From: RYN-230 sp963770545
GTDB taxonomy: Bacteria; Actinomycetota; Actinomycetes; Streptosporangiales; Streptosporangiaceae
Length of the DNA stretch: 64,000 bases
Assembly: GCA_963770545.1 (NCBI GenBank)
Contig: CAVYQF010000016.1
Span: forward strand, 120,374-184,373
Direction of reading: 5' to 3'
Translations under genes and position numbers: made by a program
Shown here: positions 50,877 through 58,770 of the stretch, piece by piece
How positions within the stretch are numbered: position 1 is the first letter of the stretch
How the letters are laid out: each line of letters opens with the position of its first letter
Notes under the pieces: generated by a model
The model's database searches: none
What the model saw: only the letters and a program-made list of their open reading frames with translations
Told to the model about the DNA's origin: nothing

Positions 50877-52060
50877 TTGAGCTGGGCCGCGGCGCTTTCC
50901 AGGACCGCCGGCGTCACCGCCCCGACGAGGACATGGCCGTCGCTGGTCATCAGCACCGACACCAGGCTGGTGTGCAGCAGCTTGCCGCTGCCCCACGCCC
51001 CGTGCACCGGGGTGGCCGTCTTCAGCAGCGCGGCCGCCACCGCGGCGTCCTCGCCGCTGCCGCCGGACGTGCCGCCCGCCGCCGACTGCGCGGCCTGGCC
51101 GGCCACGCTCGACGCGTTGCCCCCGGCCATCACGCCGGCCAGCCCTGATGCGGGGAGCACCGCGACGGAGAGCCAGTCCTTGCCGATCACCTGGGGCTCG
51201 CCGCTGGCCTTCTTGTCCCTGGCCGACATCGGCCCGGAGGTTTCACTGGGCGGGCTGACCACCTTGACCTTGGCGCCGGGCGGAGCGGTGAAGCTGAAGT
51301 TGGCCGCGGCCGGCTTGACGAACGAGATCGACGTGTAGCCGACCTGGAAAGCCGGGCTGGCCGAGCCCTTGGCGAACACCTGGACCCGCAGCGGCACGTT
51401 CTTGGTGGCGTCGATGGCAATGGCGACCCGGCCGATCAGTGAGCCGCCGGCCTTGGGAGAGAGGACCAGCTGGTAGGCGGGCTGGCCAGCCACGGTTACA
51501 TTGCGCTCGACGCTGACCCGGGTGCTCGGCCCGACAGCCTTGAGGGCCTGGCTGGCTGCCTGCTGGGGGGTGAGCGGCAGCTGCGACGGCAGGGCGGCCG
51601 GGGGCCTGGCGGCCTGGCCTTCCCGGGCCGGCAACCGCATCCGGGTGACCGTGTCCGAGCTGCTCTGCCAGACCCAGACCTGCTGGCCGTTGCGGATCAG
51701 GTCGGTTTCCGCGGCCGTCACCGGCACCGAGAGCCGGATATGCGTGGGGTCGGCGTACCAGATCTTGACGGTGTGTGACCCGGCCAGCAGCGCCGTCATG
51801 GAATTCGGGTCGCCCAAGCCGGGCAGCTGAGGGAGGCCGAGCGACGCGGTTTCCACCACGGTCCCGGTCAGCGCAGGCAGCGGCGCGGTCCGGCCTGCTA
51901 CCGACGCGAGCAGCTGCGCAGGGGTGCGAACCGGCAGCTCAGGGGAGGCCTGGGCGGTACTGATCATGGTACTGGCGGTCAGCGCACCCGCGAGGGCCAC
52001 AGCGCCAGCGGGTATCGCCCACCTCGCGCGCCGGGACAACGTCGGCAGCGTATTCATCAC
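50873..52060 (-). CDS. LolA-like secreted lipoprotein-carrier-fold protein
   Basis: 395 residues. An N-terminal signal (RRARWAIPAGAVALAGALTA) is followed by a beta-rich domain resembling the LolA/LppX superfamily: HTVKIWYADPTHIRLSVPV, NGQQVWVWQSSSDTVTRM, AGQPAYQLVLSPK and VPLRVQVFAKG. These folds bind lipid acyl chains. There is no lipobox Cys, so it is secreted or membrane-tethered by its signal. The stop overlaps the start of the ABC ATPase gene, indicating coupling, so it may act as an extracytoplasmic partner of the transporter. It is divergent from an OmpR-type regulator. Confidence 0.82.
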   Translation of the reverse strand: MMNTLPTLSRRARWAIPAGAVALAGALTASTMISTAQASPELPVRTPAQLLASVAGRTAPLPALTGTVVETASLGLPQLPGLGDPNSMTALLAGSHTVKIWYADPTHIRLSVPVTAAETDLIRNGQQVWVWQSSSDTVTRMRLPAREGQAARPPAALPSQLPLTPQQAASQALKAVGPSTRVSVERNVTVAGQPAYQLVLSPKAGGSLIGRVAIAIDATKNVPLRVQVFAKGSASPAFQVGYTSISFVKPAAANFSFTAPPGAKVKVVSPPSETSGPMSARDKKASGEPQVIGKDWLSVAVLPASGLAGVMAGGNASSVAGQAAQSAAGGTSGGSGEDAAVAAALLKTATPVHGAWGSGKLLHTSLVSVLMTSDGHVLVGAVTPAVLESAAAQLK

Positions 52061-52440
52061 TTAACCTCACTCGCCCCCGTGCGGGTCGACCGCACAGGCT
52101 CGTCCCATCGACCGCAGGTGGCCCGGCACGAACCAGGCCATGAGCGGTCCCGTGGGCCCAGTCGCCCTGGTCCGGGCGTCCGGCCCAACTGGCCCCGTAC
52201 GGGCCCGACCGACCGGCTCCCGCCAGGCCCGGCCCTGCCATTCACCATCTTGCCGCACGCTGCCTGAGCGGACCCTGTGAGTGTTATCTGGCCGGGCTGG
52301 CGACCCCGGACCGCTGACCCGGTGTGCGGGAGCCGGTGCGCTCCAGGGCGCAGGCGTGAGCGCCTGAGCTGACCGCACCCTGGGGCTGCCCCCCGCGGCG
52401 GCCGGCCGTCACGGCGCGGATCCCGGGTAGCCTCGGGGCC
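52061..52440. other. Divergent region between LolA-like/ABC operon and response regulator
   Basis: 380 bases without a gene. It is the only promoter region for both units, so the regulator may control the transporter from here. The one structure noted is a small hairpin CAGGCG-TGAG-CGCCTG at 52351-52366; no clear direct repeat for an OmpR-type regulator was seen. Confidence 0.45.
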
Positions 52441-53118
52441 GTGCGGGTGCTCGTCGTGGAGGATGAACGAAGGCTGGCCGCCGCCGTCCGGCGCGGCCTG
52501 GCCGCCGAGGGCTTCGCGGTCGACCTGGCTCATAACGGGGAGGACGGCCTGCACGCCGCCCGCGAGGGCGGGTACGACGCCGTGGTGCTGGACCTGATGC
52601 TGCCCAAGATCTCCGGGTACCGGGTCTGCCAGCAGTTGCGTGCCGAGGAGAACTGGGTACCGATCCTCATCCTGTCCGCCAAGGACGGGGAGTACGACCA
52701 GGCGGACGGCCTGGATCTGGGCGCCGACGACTACCTGACCAAGCCGTTCTCGTACGTGGTGCTGGCCGCCCGGCTGCGGGCGCTGCTCCGGCGCGGCGCG
52801 GTCCCCCGGCCCGCGCAGCTCCGGGCGGGGGACCTGACCCTGGACCCGGCGACCCGTCGGGTCCGCCGCGCGGAGACCGACATCGAGCTGACCGCCCGGG
52901 AGTTCGCCCTGCTGGAGTACCTGATGCGGCGTTCTGGCCAGGTGGTGGCCAAGACGGAGCTGCTGGAGCACGTCTGGGACAGCTACGATTCGCTGGACCT
53001 CAACGTGGTCGAGGTGTACGCCGGATATGTGCGGCGCAAGATCGACACGCCCTTCAACCGCAGCGCCCTGCAGACGGTGCGGGGCGCGGGTTACCGGCTG
53101 GCGGCCGACGGCGGCTGA
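52441..53118 (+). CDS. OmpR-family response regulator
   Basis: 225 residues. The receiver domain carries acidic pocket VVEDERR, phospho-Asp in DAVVLDLMLPKISGY and Lys in DDYLTKPFSY; the C-terminal winged helix has ELTAREFALLEYLMRR and VRRKIDTPFNRSALQTVRGAGYRL. It is related to the TcrA/CutR class. GTG 52441 gives the standard start MRVLVVEDE. The probable partner kinase (54755-56212) is 1.6 kb downstream, separated by a divergent gene pair. Confidence 0.94.
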   Translation: MRVLVVEDERRLAAAVRRGLAAEGFAVDLAHNGEDGLHAAREGGYDAVVLDLMLPKISGYRVCQQLRAEENWVPILILSAKDGEYDQADGLDLGADDYLTKPFSYVVLAARLRALLRRGAVPRPAQLRAGDLTLDPATRRVRRAETDIELTAREFALLEYLMRRSGQVVAKTELLEHVWDSYDSLDLNVVEVYAGYVRRKIDTPFNRSALQTVRGAGYRLAADGG

Positions 53119-53160
53119 CCGGGCCGGCCCCCGTGCGGGCCCGGTCAGCCGCGGTCCAGC

Positions 53161-53907
53161 TCAGAACACCTTCAGCCCGGCGGCGACGCGCAGCACGTCG
53201 TCGTCGCCGTGGGCCTGCACGCCCAGCTTCGCCCAGCTGCCGCGCTGGGTGACCCACCGGATGAACGCGGGAGCATCGGAGCGAATCTCCGCCACCGGGT
53301 CGCCCGGGCCGAGGTGGAGGGTCCGGGCTCCCGGGCCGGTCACGCTGATCCGCACCCCGCCGGTCAGCGCGGCAATGCACCCGGCGTTCTGCTGCGGCAG
53401 GGCGGCCTCGATCCACTCGAGCGCGGGCACCAGCCGCAGCTCGTCCGAGGGGGGCGGCGGCCCGGGCAGCGGCCCCCGCGGCGGGAACAGGTCGGCCCGG
53501 ATGTGCGTGTAGTGGTCGAAGGCGTACGCGGCCGGGATCAGCGACGCTGGATAGGTACCGAGATCCCCCAGCGGCACCTCGAGGTCCAGGCCGGCCAGGC
53601 CCTCCAGTGCCTCGAATGCGGGCAGGCTGACCCACTCATAGTCGGCCAGCACCCGGGCGGGGGTCCAGGACCGCCTGGACTCGACGTACATGTCCTGAGC
53701 CCGCTCCGTCTCCAGCCCGGTCGCGTCGGGCAGCGAGGCTGGATCGATCACCAGCCTCAGCAGCGTGCCCAGGTGCGCGAGCACATCCTTGACCGACCAC
53801 CCGGGACAGCCGCTGGCGCTGGCCCATTGCCCGTCGGTGAGCCCGGTCCCGGTTTTCAGGATCGCTTCCCGGTCCGCGTGCAGTGCGTCGATGGCCCCCG
53901 TGGTCAT
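53161..53907 (-). CDS. Maleylpyruvate isomerase N-terminal (TIGR03083/DinB-like) family protein
   Basis: 248 residues. The N-terminal four-helix MDMPI domain has GLTDGQWASASGCPGWSVKD and VLAHLGTLL, with later AYAFDHYTHIRADLF supplying His ligands; the C-terminal part (RISVTGPGARTLHLGPG) is SCP2-like. The superfamily contains mycothiol-dependent isomerases and transferases with a three-His metal site (H45 region and H-Y-x-H). It is divergent from a TetR gene, and its ATG follows GGGAGGATGGA. The substrate is unknown. Confidence 0.88.
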   Translation of the reverse strand: MTTGAIDALHADREAILKTGTGLTDGQWASASGCPGWSVKDVLAHLGTLLRLVIDPASLPDATGLETERAQDMYVESRRSWTPARVLADYEWVSLPAFEALEGLAGLDLEVPLGDLGTYPASLIPAAYAFDHYTHIRADLFPPRGPLPGPPPPSDELRLVPALEWIEAALPQQNAGCIAALTGGVRISVTGPGARTLHLGPGDPVAEIRSDAPAFIRWVTQRGSWAKLGVQAHGDDDVLRVAAGLKVF

Positions 53908-53932
53908 TCCATCCTCCCGCGATCTTGGATAC

Positions 53933-53938
53933 TATAAT
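53933..53938 (+). promoter_or_regulatory. -10 element TATAAT for the TetR gene
   Basis: A consensus TATAAT in a GC-rich genome, 21 bases before GTG 53960, would start the transcript near 53945, inside the palindromic operator. No clear -35 is visible. On the opposite strand, TATAGT (53931-53936) could serve the divergent MDMPI gene. Confidence 0.65.
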
Positions 53939-53940
53939 TA

Positions 53941-53965
53941 CTTCACATAGTGATGCTATGTGAAG
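53941..53965. promoter_or_regulatory. Perfect 10-bp-arm palindromic operator between MDMPI and TetR genes
   Basis: CTTCACATAG-TGATG-CTATGTGAAG, a perfect inverted repeat with a five-base centre. It overlaps the expected transcription start of the TetR gene and lies next to the divergent promoter, the classic place for TetR self-repression and control of the divergent target. Confidence 0.82.
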
Positions 53966-53971
53966 GGGTGT

Positions 53972-54739
53972 ATGGACGCAAGGGACTTGCGGACGGGCTA
54001 TACAGAGGACGTGGCTGAGCTGCCTTCATCTCGCGCGGACCCCGGGTCCGCCTCGCGCTCCGGGCCGGGCGGGGCCGCCGGAGCGGGCGCCCCGGGCAGG
54101 CCTGCCAGTCTGGGTGCCCGGGCCAGGCCGGCCGGGCCTGGCGGATCGCTGCGCGCCGAGCAGGTGGCCCAGACCCGGTCGGCACTGATCGGCGCAGGCC
54201 GGCGGCTGTTCGGTGAGCAGGGGTTCGCCGCGACGTCCGTGGACGACCTGGCCCGGGCGGCCCGGGTGACCACCGGAGCCCTCTACCATCACTTCCCGAC
54301 CAAGACCGCCCTGTTCCAGACGGTCTTCGAGGCGGTGCACGGGGAGCTCATGACGGCCTCGGCCAGCGCGGCCAGCGGTGCCGCCGACGAACTCGACGCC
54401 CTGGCCCGGGGATTCGACGCGTTCCTGGACGCGGTCATGGAGCCGGACGTGCAGCGCATCATCGTCACCGACGCGCCAGCGGTACTCGGCCTGGCCCGCT
54501 TCACCGAACTGGACGAGCGGTACGCGGTGTCGGCCATTGTCGCGGCCCTGCAGGCGGCCGACGATGCCGGGCGACTGCACGCCGACGACCCGGAGACCAT
54601 CGCCCGGCTCCTGCTGGGCGCGCTGGTGCGCGGGAGCATGCTCATCGCGGGCTCGGCCGACCCGGCCGCGACCAGGGAGAGCGTCGGCCGGGCCGTCCGG
54701 GCCCTGCTGGCGGGCTTCGCCCCGCGGCCGGGTGAGTGA
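53972..54739 (+). CDS. TetR-family transcriptional regulator
   Basis: About 255 residues with a 65-residue Gly/Pro/Ala-rich leader ahead of the helix-turn-helix (LIGAGRRLFGEQGFAATSVD, then VTTGALYHHFPTKTALFQ). The C-terminal domain (DVQRIIVTDAPAVLG, RLLLGALVRGSMLIA) is of the TetR_C type seen in many actinobacterial regulators. ATG 53972 follows AAGGGG; GTG 53960, inside the operator, is an alternative. The histidine kinase starts 15 bases after its stop, so the two are probably cotranscribed. Confidence 0.9.
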   Translation: MDARDLRTGYTEDVAELPSSRADPGSASRSGPGGAAGAGAPGRPASLGARARPAGPGGSLRAEQVAQTRSALIGAGRRLFGEQGFAATSVDDLARAARVTTGALYHHFPTKTALFQTVFEAVHGELMTASASAASGAADELDALARGFDAFLDAVMEPDVQRIIVTDAPAVLGLARFTELDERYAVSAIVAALQAADDAGRLHADDPETIARLLLGALVRGSMLIAGSADPAATRESVGRAVRALLAGFAPRPGE

Positions 54740-54754
54740 GTTACGGGAGCCGGG

Positions 54755-56212
54755 ATGCGACGCGACGCAGGATCCTGGCCGGGCGCCGCAGCCCGCTGGT
54801 GGCGCCGGCGCAGCCTGCGTGCCCGGGTCACGCTGGCCTCCACGGCCGGCCTGGCCCTGGCTCTCGCCGCAGCGGCGGTCCTGCTCAGTAGCGCGCTCCG
54901 GCTCTCGCTGATCAGCAGCCTGGACAACTCAGCCCGGCAGGGCGCGCGGGAAGTCGCGGCCCTGTCCGACGCGGGCCGGCTGCCGGCCAGCGGCGTTCCG
55001 GTGGTGCCGGGCACCATCACCGTCCAGGTCCTCGGCCCCAGCGGGGGGATCGTGAACGTATCCCCGGACGCGGACCGGCTGGTCCCGCTTCTGCCGCCCG
55101 CGGTGGCGGCGGCCAATGCCCGCGACGGCCGGGTGGTGTTCCTGAATGGCCGTCCCTACGGGCTGCCCGACACGGTCCGGGTGGCCACCGCGCCCACCCG
55201 GGACGGCGGGACCGTCATCGCCGCGGTCGCCTACAGCCAGGTGGGCGAGAGCCTGGCCACGCTGACCCGGGCGCTGCTCATCGGCACCCCGCTGCTGCTG
55301 GTCCTGCTGGCCGGGGCGAGCTGGCTGATCGCGGGGTCCACCCTCCGGCCGATCACCGAACTGCGCCGGGGCGCCCAGGACATCACCCGGACCGGGCGGC
55401 CCCAGGCCCTCCCGGTGCCCGAGGCCCGCGACGAGGTACGCAACCTGGCCCTGACCCTGAATGACATGCTCAGCAGGCTCGGCGCGGCGCAGGAACGCCA
55501 GCGCGGGCTGGTCTCCGACACCGCGCACGAGCTGCGCAGCCCCATCGCCAGCATCCGGGCTCAGCTGGAGGTGGCGCTGGACCACCCGGACAGCCAGGAC
55601 TGGCGGCAGACCGCCGGTGACGTGCTCGCGGACACGCTCCGGCTGGCCCGGCTGGCCGAGGACCTCCTGGCGCTGGCCCGCCTGGACGAGCGGGACACCC
55701 GGCGCCGCCCGCCACGCCCGGTGGACCTGACCGGCCTGGTGCAGGAGGAGGTCGGCCGGTACGCCGACGCGCGGGTCCCGGTCCGGCTGGCCGGCGCCGG
55801 GCCTGCGGCGGTGTCCGGGGATCCCGACGGGCTGCACCGGATGCTCAGCAACCTGATCGACAACGCCACGCGTTACGCGCGGTCCCGGGTCGCCGTCTCC
55901 GTGGGCACGTCGGGCAAGAACGCCCGGCTCTCGGTCACTGACGACGGCCCGGGCATTCCTGCTGCGGACCGGGAGCGGGCCTTCGGCCGTTTCAGCCGGC
56001 TGGAGGCGGCACGCAGCCGGGAGGATGACGACGCGGGTGGCGCGGGACTGGGCCTGGCTATCGTGCGGGCCACCGCCGAGGCCCACGGCGGGTCAGCCTG
56101 GCTGGAGGACGCCGGCCCGGGACTGCGGGCCGTGGTGCTGCTGCCCGCGGCCGCGAGTCCGCGGCCGGCCGGCACCGCTCCTACCAACCCCCCCAGGGCA
56201 GCAGCGCCGTGA
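54755..56212 (+). CDS. Sensor histidine kinase
   Basis: 485 residues: helix 1 (about 25-50), an extracytoplasmic domain of about 110 residues, helix 2 (about 168-190), HAMP, HisKA with SDTAHELRSPIASIRAQLEV (phospho-His), and HATPase with MLSNLIDNATRYA, DDGPGIPAADRERAFGRF and GGAGLGLAIV. It belongs to the classical membrane kinases that pair with OmpR regulators, so the regulator at 52441 is the natural partner. GGGAG six bases upstream supports ATG 54755. The 3' end overlaps convergent ctaB by 32 bases. Confidence 0.93.
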   Translation: MRRDAGSWPGAAARWWRRRSLRARVTLASTAGLALALAAAAVLLSSALRLSLISSLDNSARQGAREVAALSDAGRLPASGVPVVPGTITVQVLGPSGGIVNVSPDADRLVPLLPPAVAAANARDGRVVFLNGRPYGLPDTVRVATAPTRDGGTVIAAVAYSQVGESLATLTRALLIGTPLLLVLLAGASWLIAGSTLRPITELRRGAQDITRTGRPQALPVPEARDEVRNLALTLNDMLSRLGAAQERQRGLVSDTAHELRSPIASIRAQLEVALDHPDSQDWRQTAGDVLADTLRLARLAEDLLALARLDERDTRRRPPRPVDLTGLVQEEVGRYADARVPVRLAGAGPAAVSGDPDGLHRMLSNLIDNATRYARSRVAVSVGTSGKNARLSVTDDGPGIPAADRERAFGRFSRLEAARSREDDDAGGAGLGLAIVRATAEAHGGSAWLEDAGPGLRAVVLLPAAASPRPAGTAPTNPPRAAAP

Positions 56213-57314
56213 CCGCGATGACGGCGAACAGCAGGGTCAGGTAGGCGATGGACAGGTGGAACAGGCGCATCGGTGCCGGGTTGGCACTGGGCCGGGCCAG
56301 GCCGGCGCACGCACCCTCGGCGGGCTCGCTGGCCGCGGGCTGCCCGGCTCCGTCTGTCGCGGTATCGACCTGCACGGCCGTGGCGACCGCGACGTTCCCG
56401 CCGGTGACCGGGCCGGCCGCGGCACCCGCCGGCGTGAATCCGGCGTCAGCCGCGGGCGCGGGCCCGTCGTCATAGGTCATTGCGGCTACCCGGCTGCGCA
56501 GCCGGTGCGCCTCGGTCAGGAACCAGCCGCCCAGCGCGAGGGCCGCGGCCGTGTACAGCCAGCCGGCGTAGGGCGCGAGGGCCAGGGTGGCCACCACCAT
56601 CACGTAGGAGTAGAAGAGGATCTTCCGGGCCACCACAGTGGGTGAGGCGACCACCGGCAGCATGGGCACCCGGGCTGCGGCGTAATCGTCGCGGAACTTC
56701 ATGGCCAGCGCCCAGAAGTGCGGCGGAGTCCAGAAGAAGATCACCGCGAACAGGACCACCGCGGGCAGGCTGACCCGGCCGGTCACCGCGGACCAGCCGA
56801 TGAGCACCGGGAAGCAGCCGGCCGCTCCCCCGATGACGATGTTGGACGGGGTCCGGCGCTTCAGGCCGAGCGTGTAGACGAACACGTAGAACAAGATCGC
56901 GGTGTCGGCCAGCGCCGCAGACAGCCAGTTCACCAGCGTGCCGAGGAGAATCGTGGACACCGCGCCGAGCAGGATGCCGAACACCAGCGCCTCAGCCGGC
57001 TTGATCACGGCGGCCTCGCGGCCTTTGCCGTTCAGCGGCCGGCGTGACGTGCGCCGCATTATCGCGTCGATGTCGCGGTCGATGTAGCAGTTGATGGTGT
57101 TCGCGCTGCCGGCCGCGCACGCCCCGGCGACCAGGGTGACCAGGAGCACCCGGATCGATGGCAGGCCGCGCTGCGCGAGCAGCATGGTCGGGATCGTGGT
57201 GACCAGCAGCAGCTCGATGATCCGGGGTTTGGTCAGGGCGAAGAGCGACCGGGCGACCACCCGGGCGGAGCGCCGCCCCGTGATGGTGGGAAGCGCGTCG
57301 GTCGCTGGGGTCAC
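56181..57314 (-). CDS. ctaB: Heme o synthase (protoheme IX farnesyltransferase)
   Basis: 377 residues, a UbiA-family prenyltransferase in the membrane. The allylic diphosphate motifs are NTINCYIDRDIDAIM (NxxxDxxxD) and FFWTPPHFWALAMKFRDDY. It converts heme b to heme o for the aa3 oxidase encoded upstream. The C-terminus is unusual: about 70 low-complexity residues (Pro/Ala/Gly-rich) separate the penultimate helix from the last one (RLFHLSIAYLTLLFAVIAV). It overlaps the preceding small gene by four bases and is the last gene of the oxidase operon. Confidence 0.94.
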   Translation of the reverse strand: MTPATDALPTITGRRSARVVARSLFALTKPRIIELLLVTTIPTMLLAQRGLPSIRVLLVTLVAGACAAGSANTINCYIDRDIDAIMRRTSRRPLNGKGREAAVIKPAEALVFGILLGAVSTILLGTLVNWLSAALADTAILFYVFVYTLGLKRRTPSNIVIGGAAGCFPVLIGWSAVTGRVSLPAVVLFAVIFFWTPPHFWALAMKFRDDYAAARVPMLPVVASPTVVARKILFYSYVMVVATLALAPYAGWLYTAAALALGGWFLTEAHRLRSRVAAMTYDDGPAPAADAGFTPAGAAAGPVTGGNVAVATAVQVDTATDGAGQPAASEPAEGACAGLARPSANPAPMRLFHLSIAYLTLLFAVIAVTALLPWGGW

Positions 57315-57748
57315 TCCTGGTCCTCCGAGCCTTCGGGTGCAGCGTCCTGGTCTTTCTCAGACCCGCCGGTTACCTTATCCTTCGCCGCCGCGGCGGCGTC
57401 CTTGGCCTCCTGCGCAGCGTCCTTGGCGGCCTGCTTGATCGCGTCCTCGGTGCGCACGCCTACCGGCGGCTGGACGCCGCGCTCGGCCAGCGGCTCGGCG
57501 CCGCCGGCCGCGGTCGCGGTGGGCAGCCCGGTCGCGGCGGCCAGCGAGGCCGCACGGCCCGGTTCGGCGGGCGCGACCGGCCGGGCCCCGGTGATAGGCC
57601 GGCGTCCGGGCACGGTGTGCGGCCGGGCGAAGACGAAGTACAGGGCGGCCATCACGATGATGAAGAAGCCCAGCGGCAGCACGAGCGTCATCACCTGCGC
57701 GCCCAGTGGGTAGTAGGTCACCTGTAGTGCCGAAATCACGCCCTGCAC
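57311..57748 (-). CDS. Small membrane protein of the oxidase operon, unknown function
   Basis: 145 residues. One membrane helix near the N-terminus (VMTLVLPLGFFIIVMAALYF) with a short extracytoplasmic start, then a disordered linker and an Ala/Lys/Glu/Asp-rich amphipathic tail (AIKQAAKDAAQEAKDAAAAA). It resembles small accessory proteins near actinobacterial oxidase genes, but no family was recognised. It sits between ctaG and ctaB and overlaps ctaB (ATGA), so coexpression with the oxidase is likely. Confidence 0.75.
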   Translation of the reverse strand: MQGVISALQVTYYPLGAQVMTLVLPLGFFIIVMAALYFVFARPHTVPGRRPITGARPVAPAEPGRAASLAAATGLPTATAAGGAEPLAERGVQPPVGVRTEDAIKQAAKDAAQEAKDAAAAAKDKVTGGSEKDQDAAPEGSEDQE

Positions 57749-57778
57749 TCTAGCCTCCTGCTGGGAGCCAATGACTTA

Positions 57779-57808
57779 TTCATCGCGACCCGGTTCATCG
57801 CGACCCGG
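57779..57808. repeat. 15-bp tandem duplication across the ctaG stop codon
   Basis: TTCATCGCGACCCGG occurs perfectly at 57779-57793 and 57794-57808. The ctaG stop (57795-57797) lies in the second copy, so the duplication extends past the gene end. Confidence 0.85.
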
Positions 57809-58754
57809 TCCTGGTGGGCCAGGTGGACTTCGGTGCCCGGAGCATCCGGTCCAGGCCAAGGGAGAGCGCCTGCGACTCCTCTTCGTTCAGCCATCTGACC
57901 AGGAGCGCGATTCCTGCGATCAGGTACGGAACCAGGACCAGGACCCATAGTTCGGAGCCTCCAGCCTGCTGATCGAAGACCACGGAGAGCAGGTGGTGAT
58001 GCCCTACCCCGAGATAGACGGGATAAAGAACGTTGGCCCCGAAGCTGAGCACCATGCCCAGGATGGTGCCGCACAGCACGATAGCGGCGAGCAACATGAC
58101 CCGGTACAGCGGCCCGAACTGCGGGCGATGAGGCCGGGAGCCGATGAGCTGCAGCCACAGCAGCATCCCCGCCGCCAGCGTCGTCACCGCCTGCAGCGCC
58201 AGCACCACGGGGTGATGCACTCCCGCGTCATACAGTGCGGGCACGTACCAGCCGCACCAGACCAGGATGAAGAGGGCGGTGACCGCGACCGGCCAGCTGC
58301 GCAGGCTGGGCACCACCCGCGCGGGCGCCATCGTGGCCCGCGGGTGCCAGGTCCGCCCGAGCCCGCGCCACAGCACGAGCCAGGGCGCCCCCAGCACGAT
58401 CAGCGGCGGGGCATACACGCCGAACACGATGTCCTGGAGCACCCGGAGCCAGATGAACGTCCCGGCCCAGTAGCCGAGGGGCGAGACAACCGCCAGCACG
58501 AGCAGCAGCAGCCCGGAGTAGAAGGCGATCGCCTCGCGCGCCAGCCCGGCCGGCCGGGCACCCCCAGCCGGCAGGGCATCCCCGGCCGACAGGGCACCCC
58601 CGGCCGGCCGCCCAGTCCCTCCCGGCTGCGCAGCCCCGCCCCGCCGGGCATCCGCCCGCAGGCCGAGCAGGCCGGCCACGTGTACGGCCACGACGGCCAG
58701 AGCAGCGGCGAGGACCGCCACGTTGGCCGACCAGTGCGAGACAACCAGGTTCAT
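57795..58754 (-). CDS. ctaG: Cytochrome c oxidase assembly protein, caa3 CtaG family
   Basis: 319 residues with seven predicted helices. Family landmarks are the helix LRVLQDIVFGVYAPPLIVLGAP, the HPVVLALQAVTTLAAGMLLW segment and the conserved GHHHLLSVVFDQQAGG. CtaG supports copper insertion and assembly of the oxidase. A first-loop insertion of about 35 residues (PAGGALSAGDALPAGGARPA) is repetitive. It starts 16 bases after ctaE and lies ahead of the small membrane protein gene. Confidence 0.92.
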   Translation of the reverse strand: MNLVVSHWSANVAVLAAALAVVAVHVAGLLGLRADARRGGAAQPGGTGRPAGGALSAGDALPAGGARPAGLAREAIAFYSGLLLLVLAVVSPLGYWAGTFIWLRVLQDIVFGVYAPPLIVLGAPWLVLWRGLGRTWHPRATMAPARVVPSLRSWPVAVTALFILVWCGWYVPALYDAGVHHPVVLALQAVTTLAAGMLLWLQLIGSRPHRPQFGPLYRVMLLAAIVLCGTILGMVLSFGANVLYPVYLGVGHHHLLSVVFDQQAGGSELWVLVLVPYLIAGIALLVRWLNEEESQALSLGLDRMLRAPKSTWPTRTGSR

Positions 58755-58770
58755 GACGGCAGTGCCCCGC

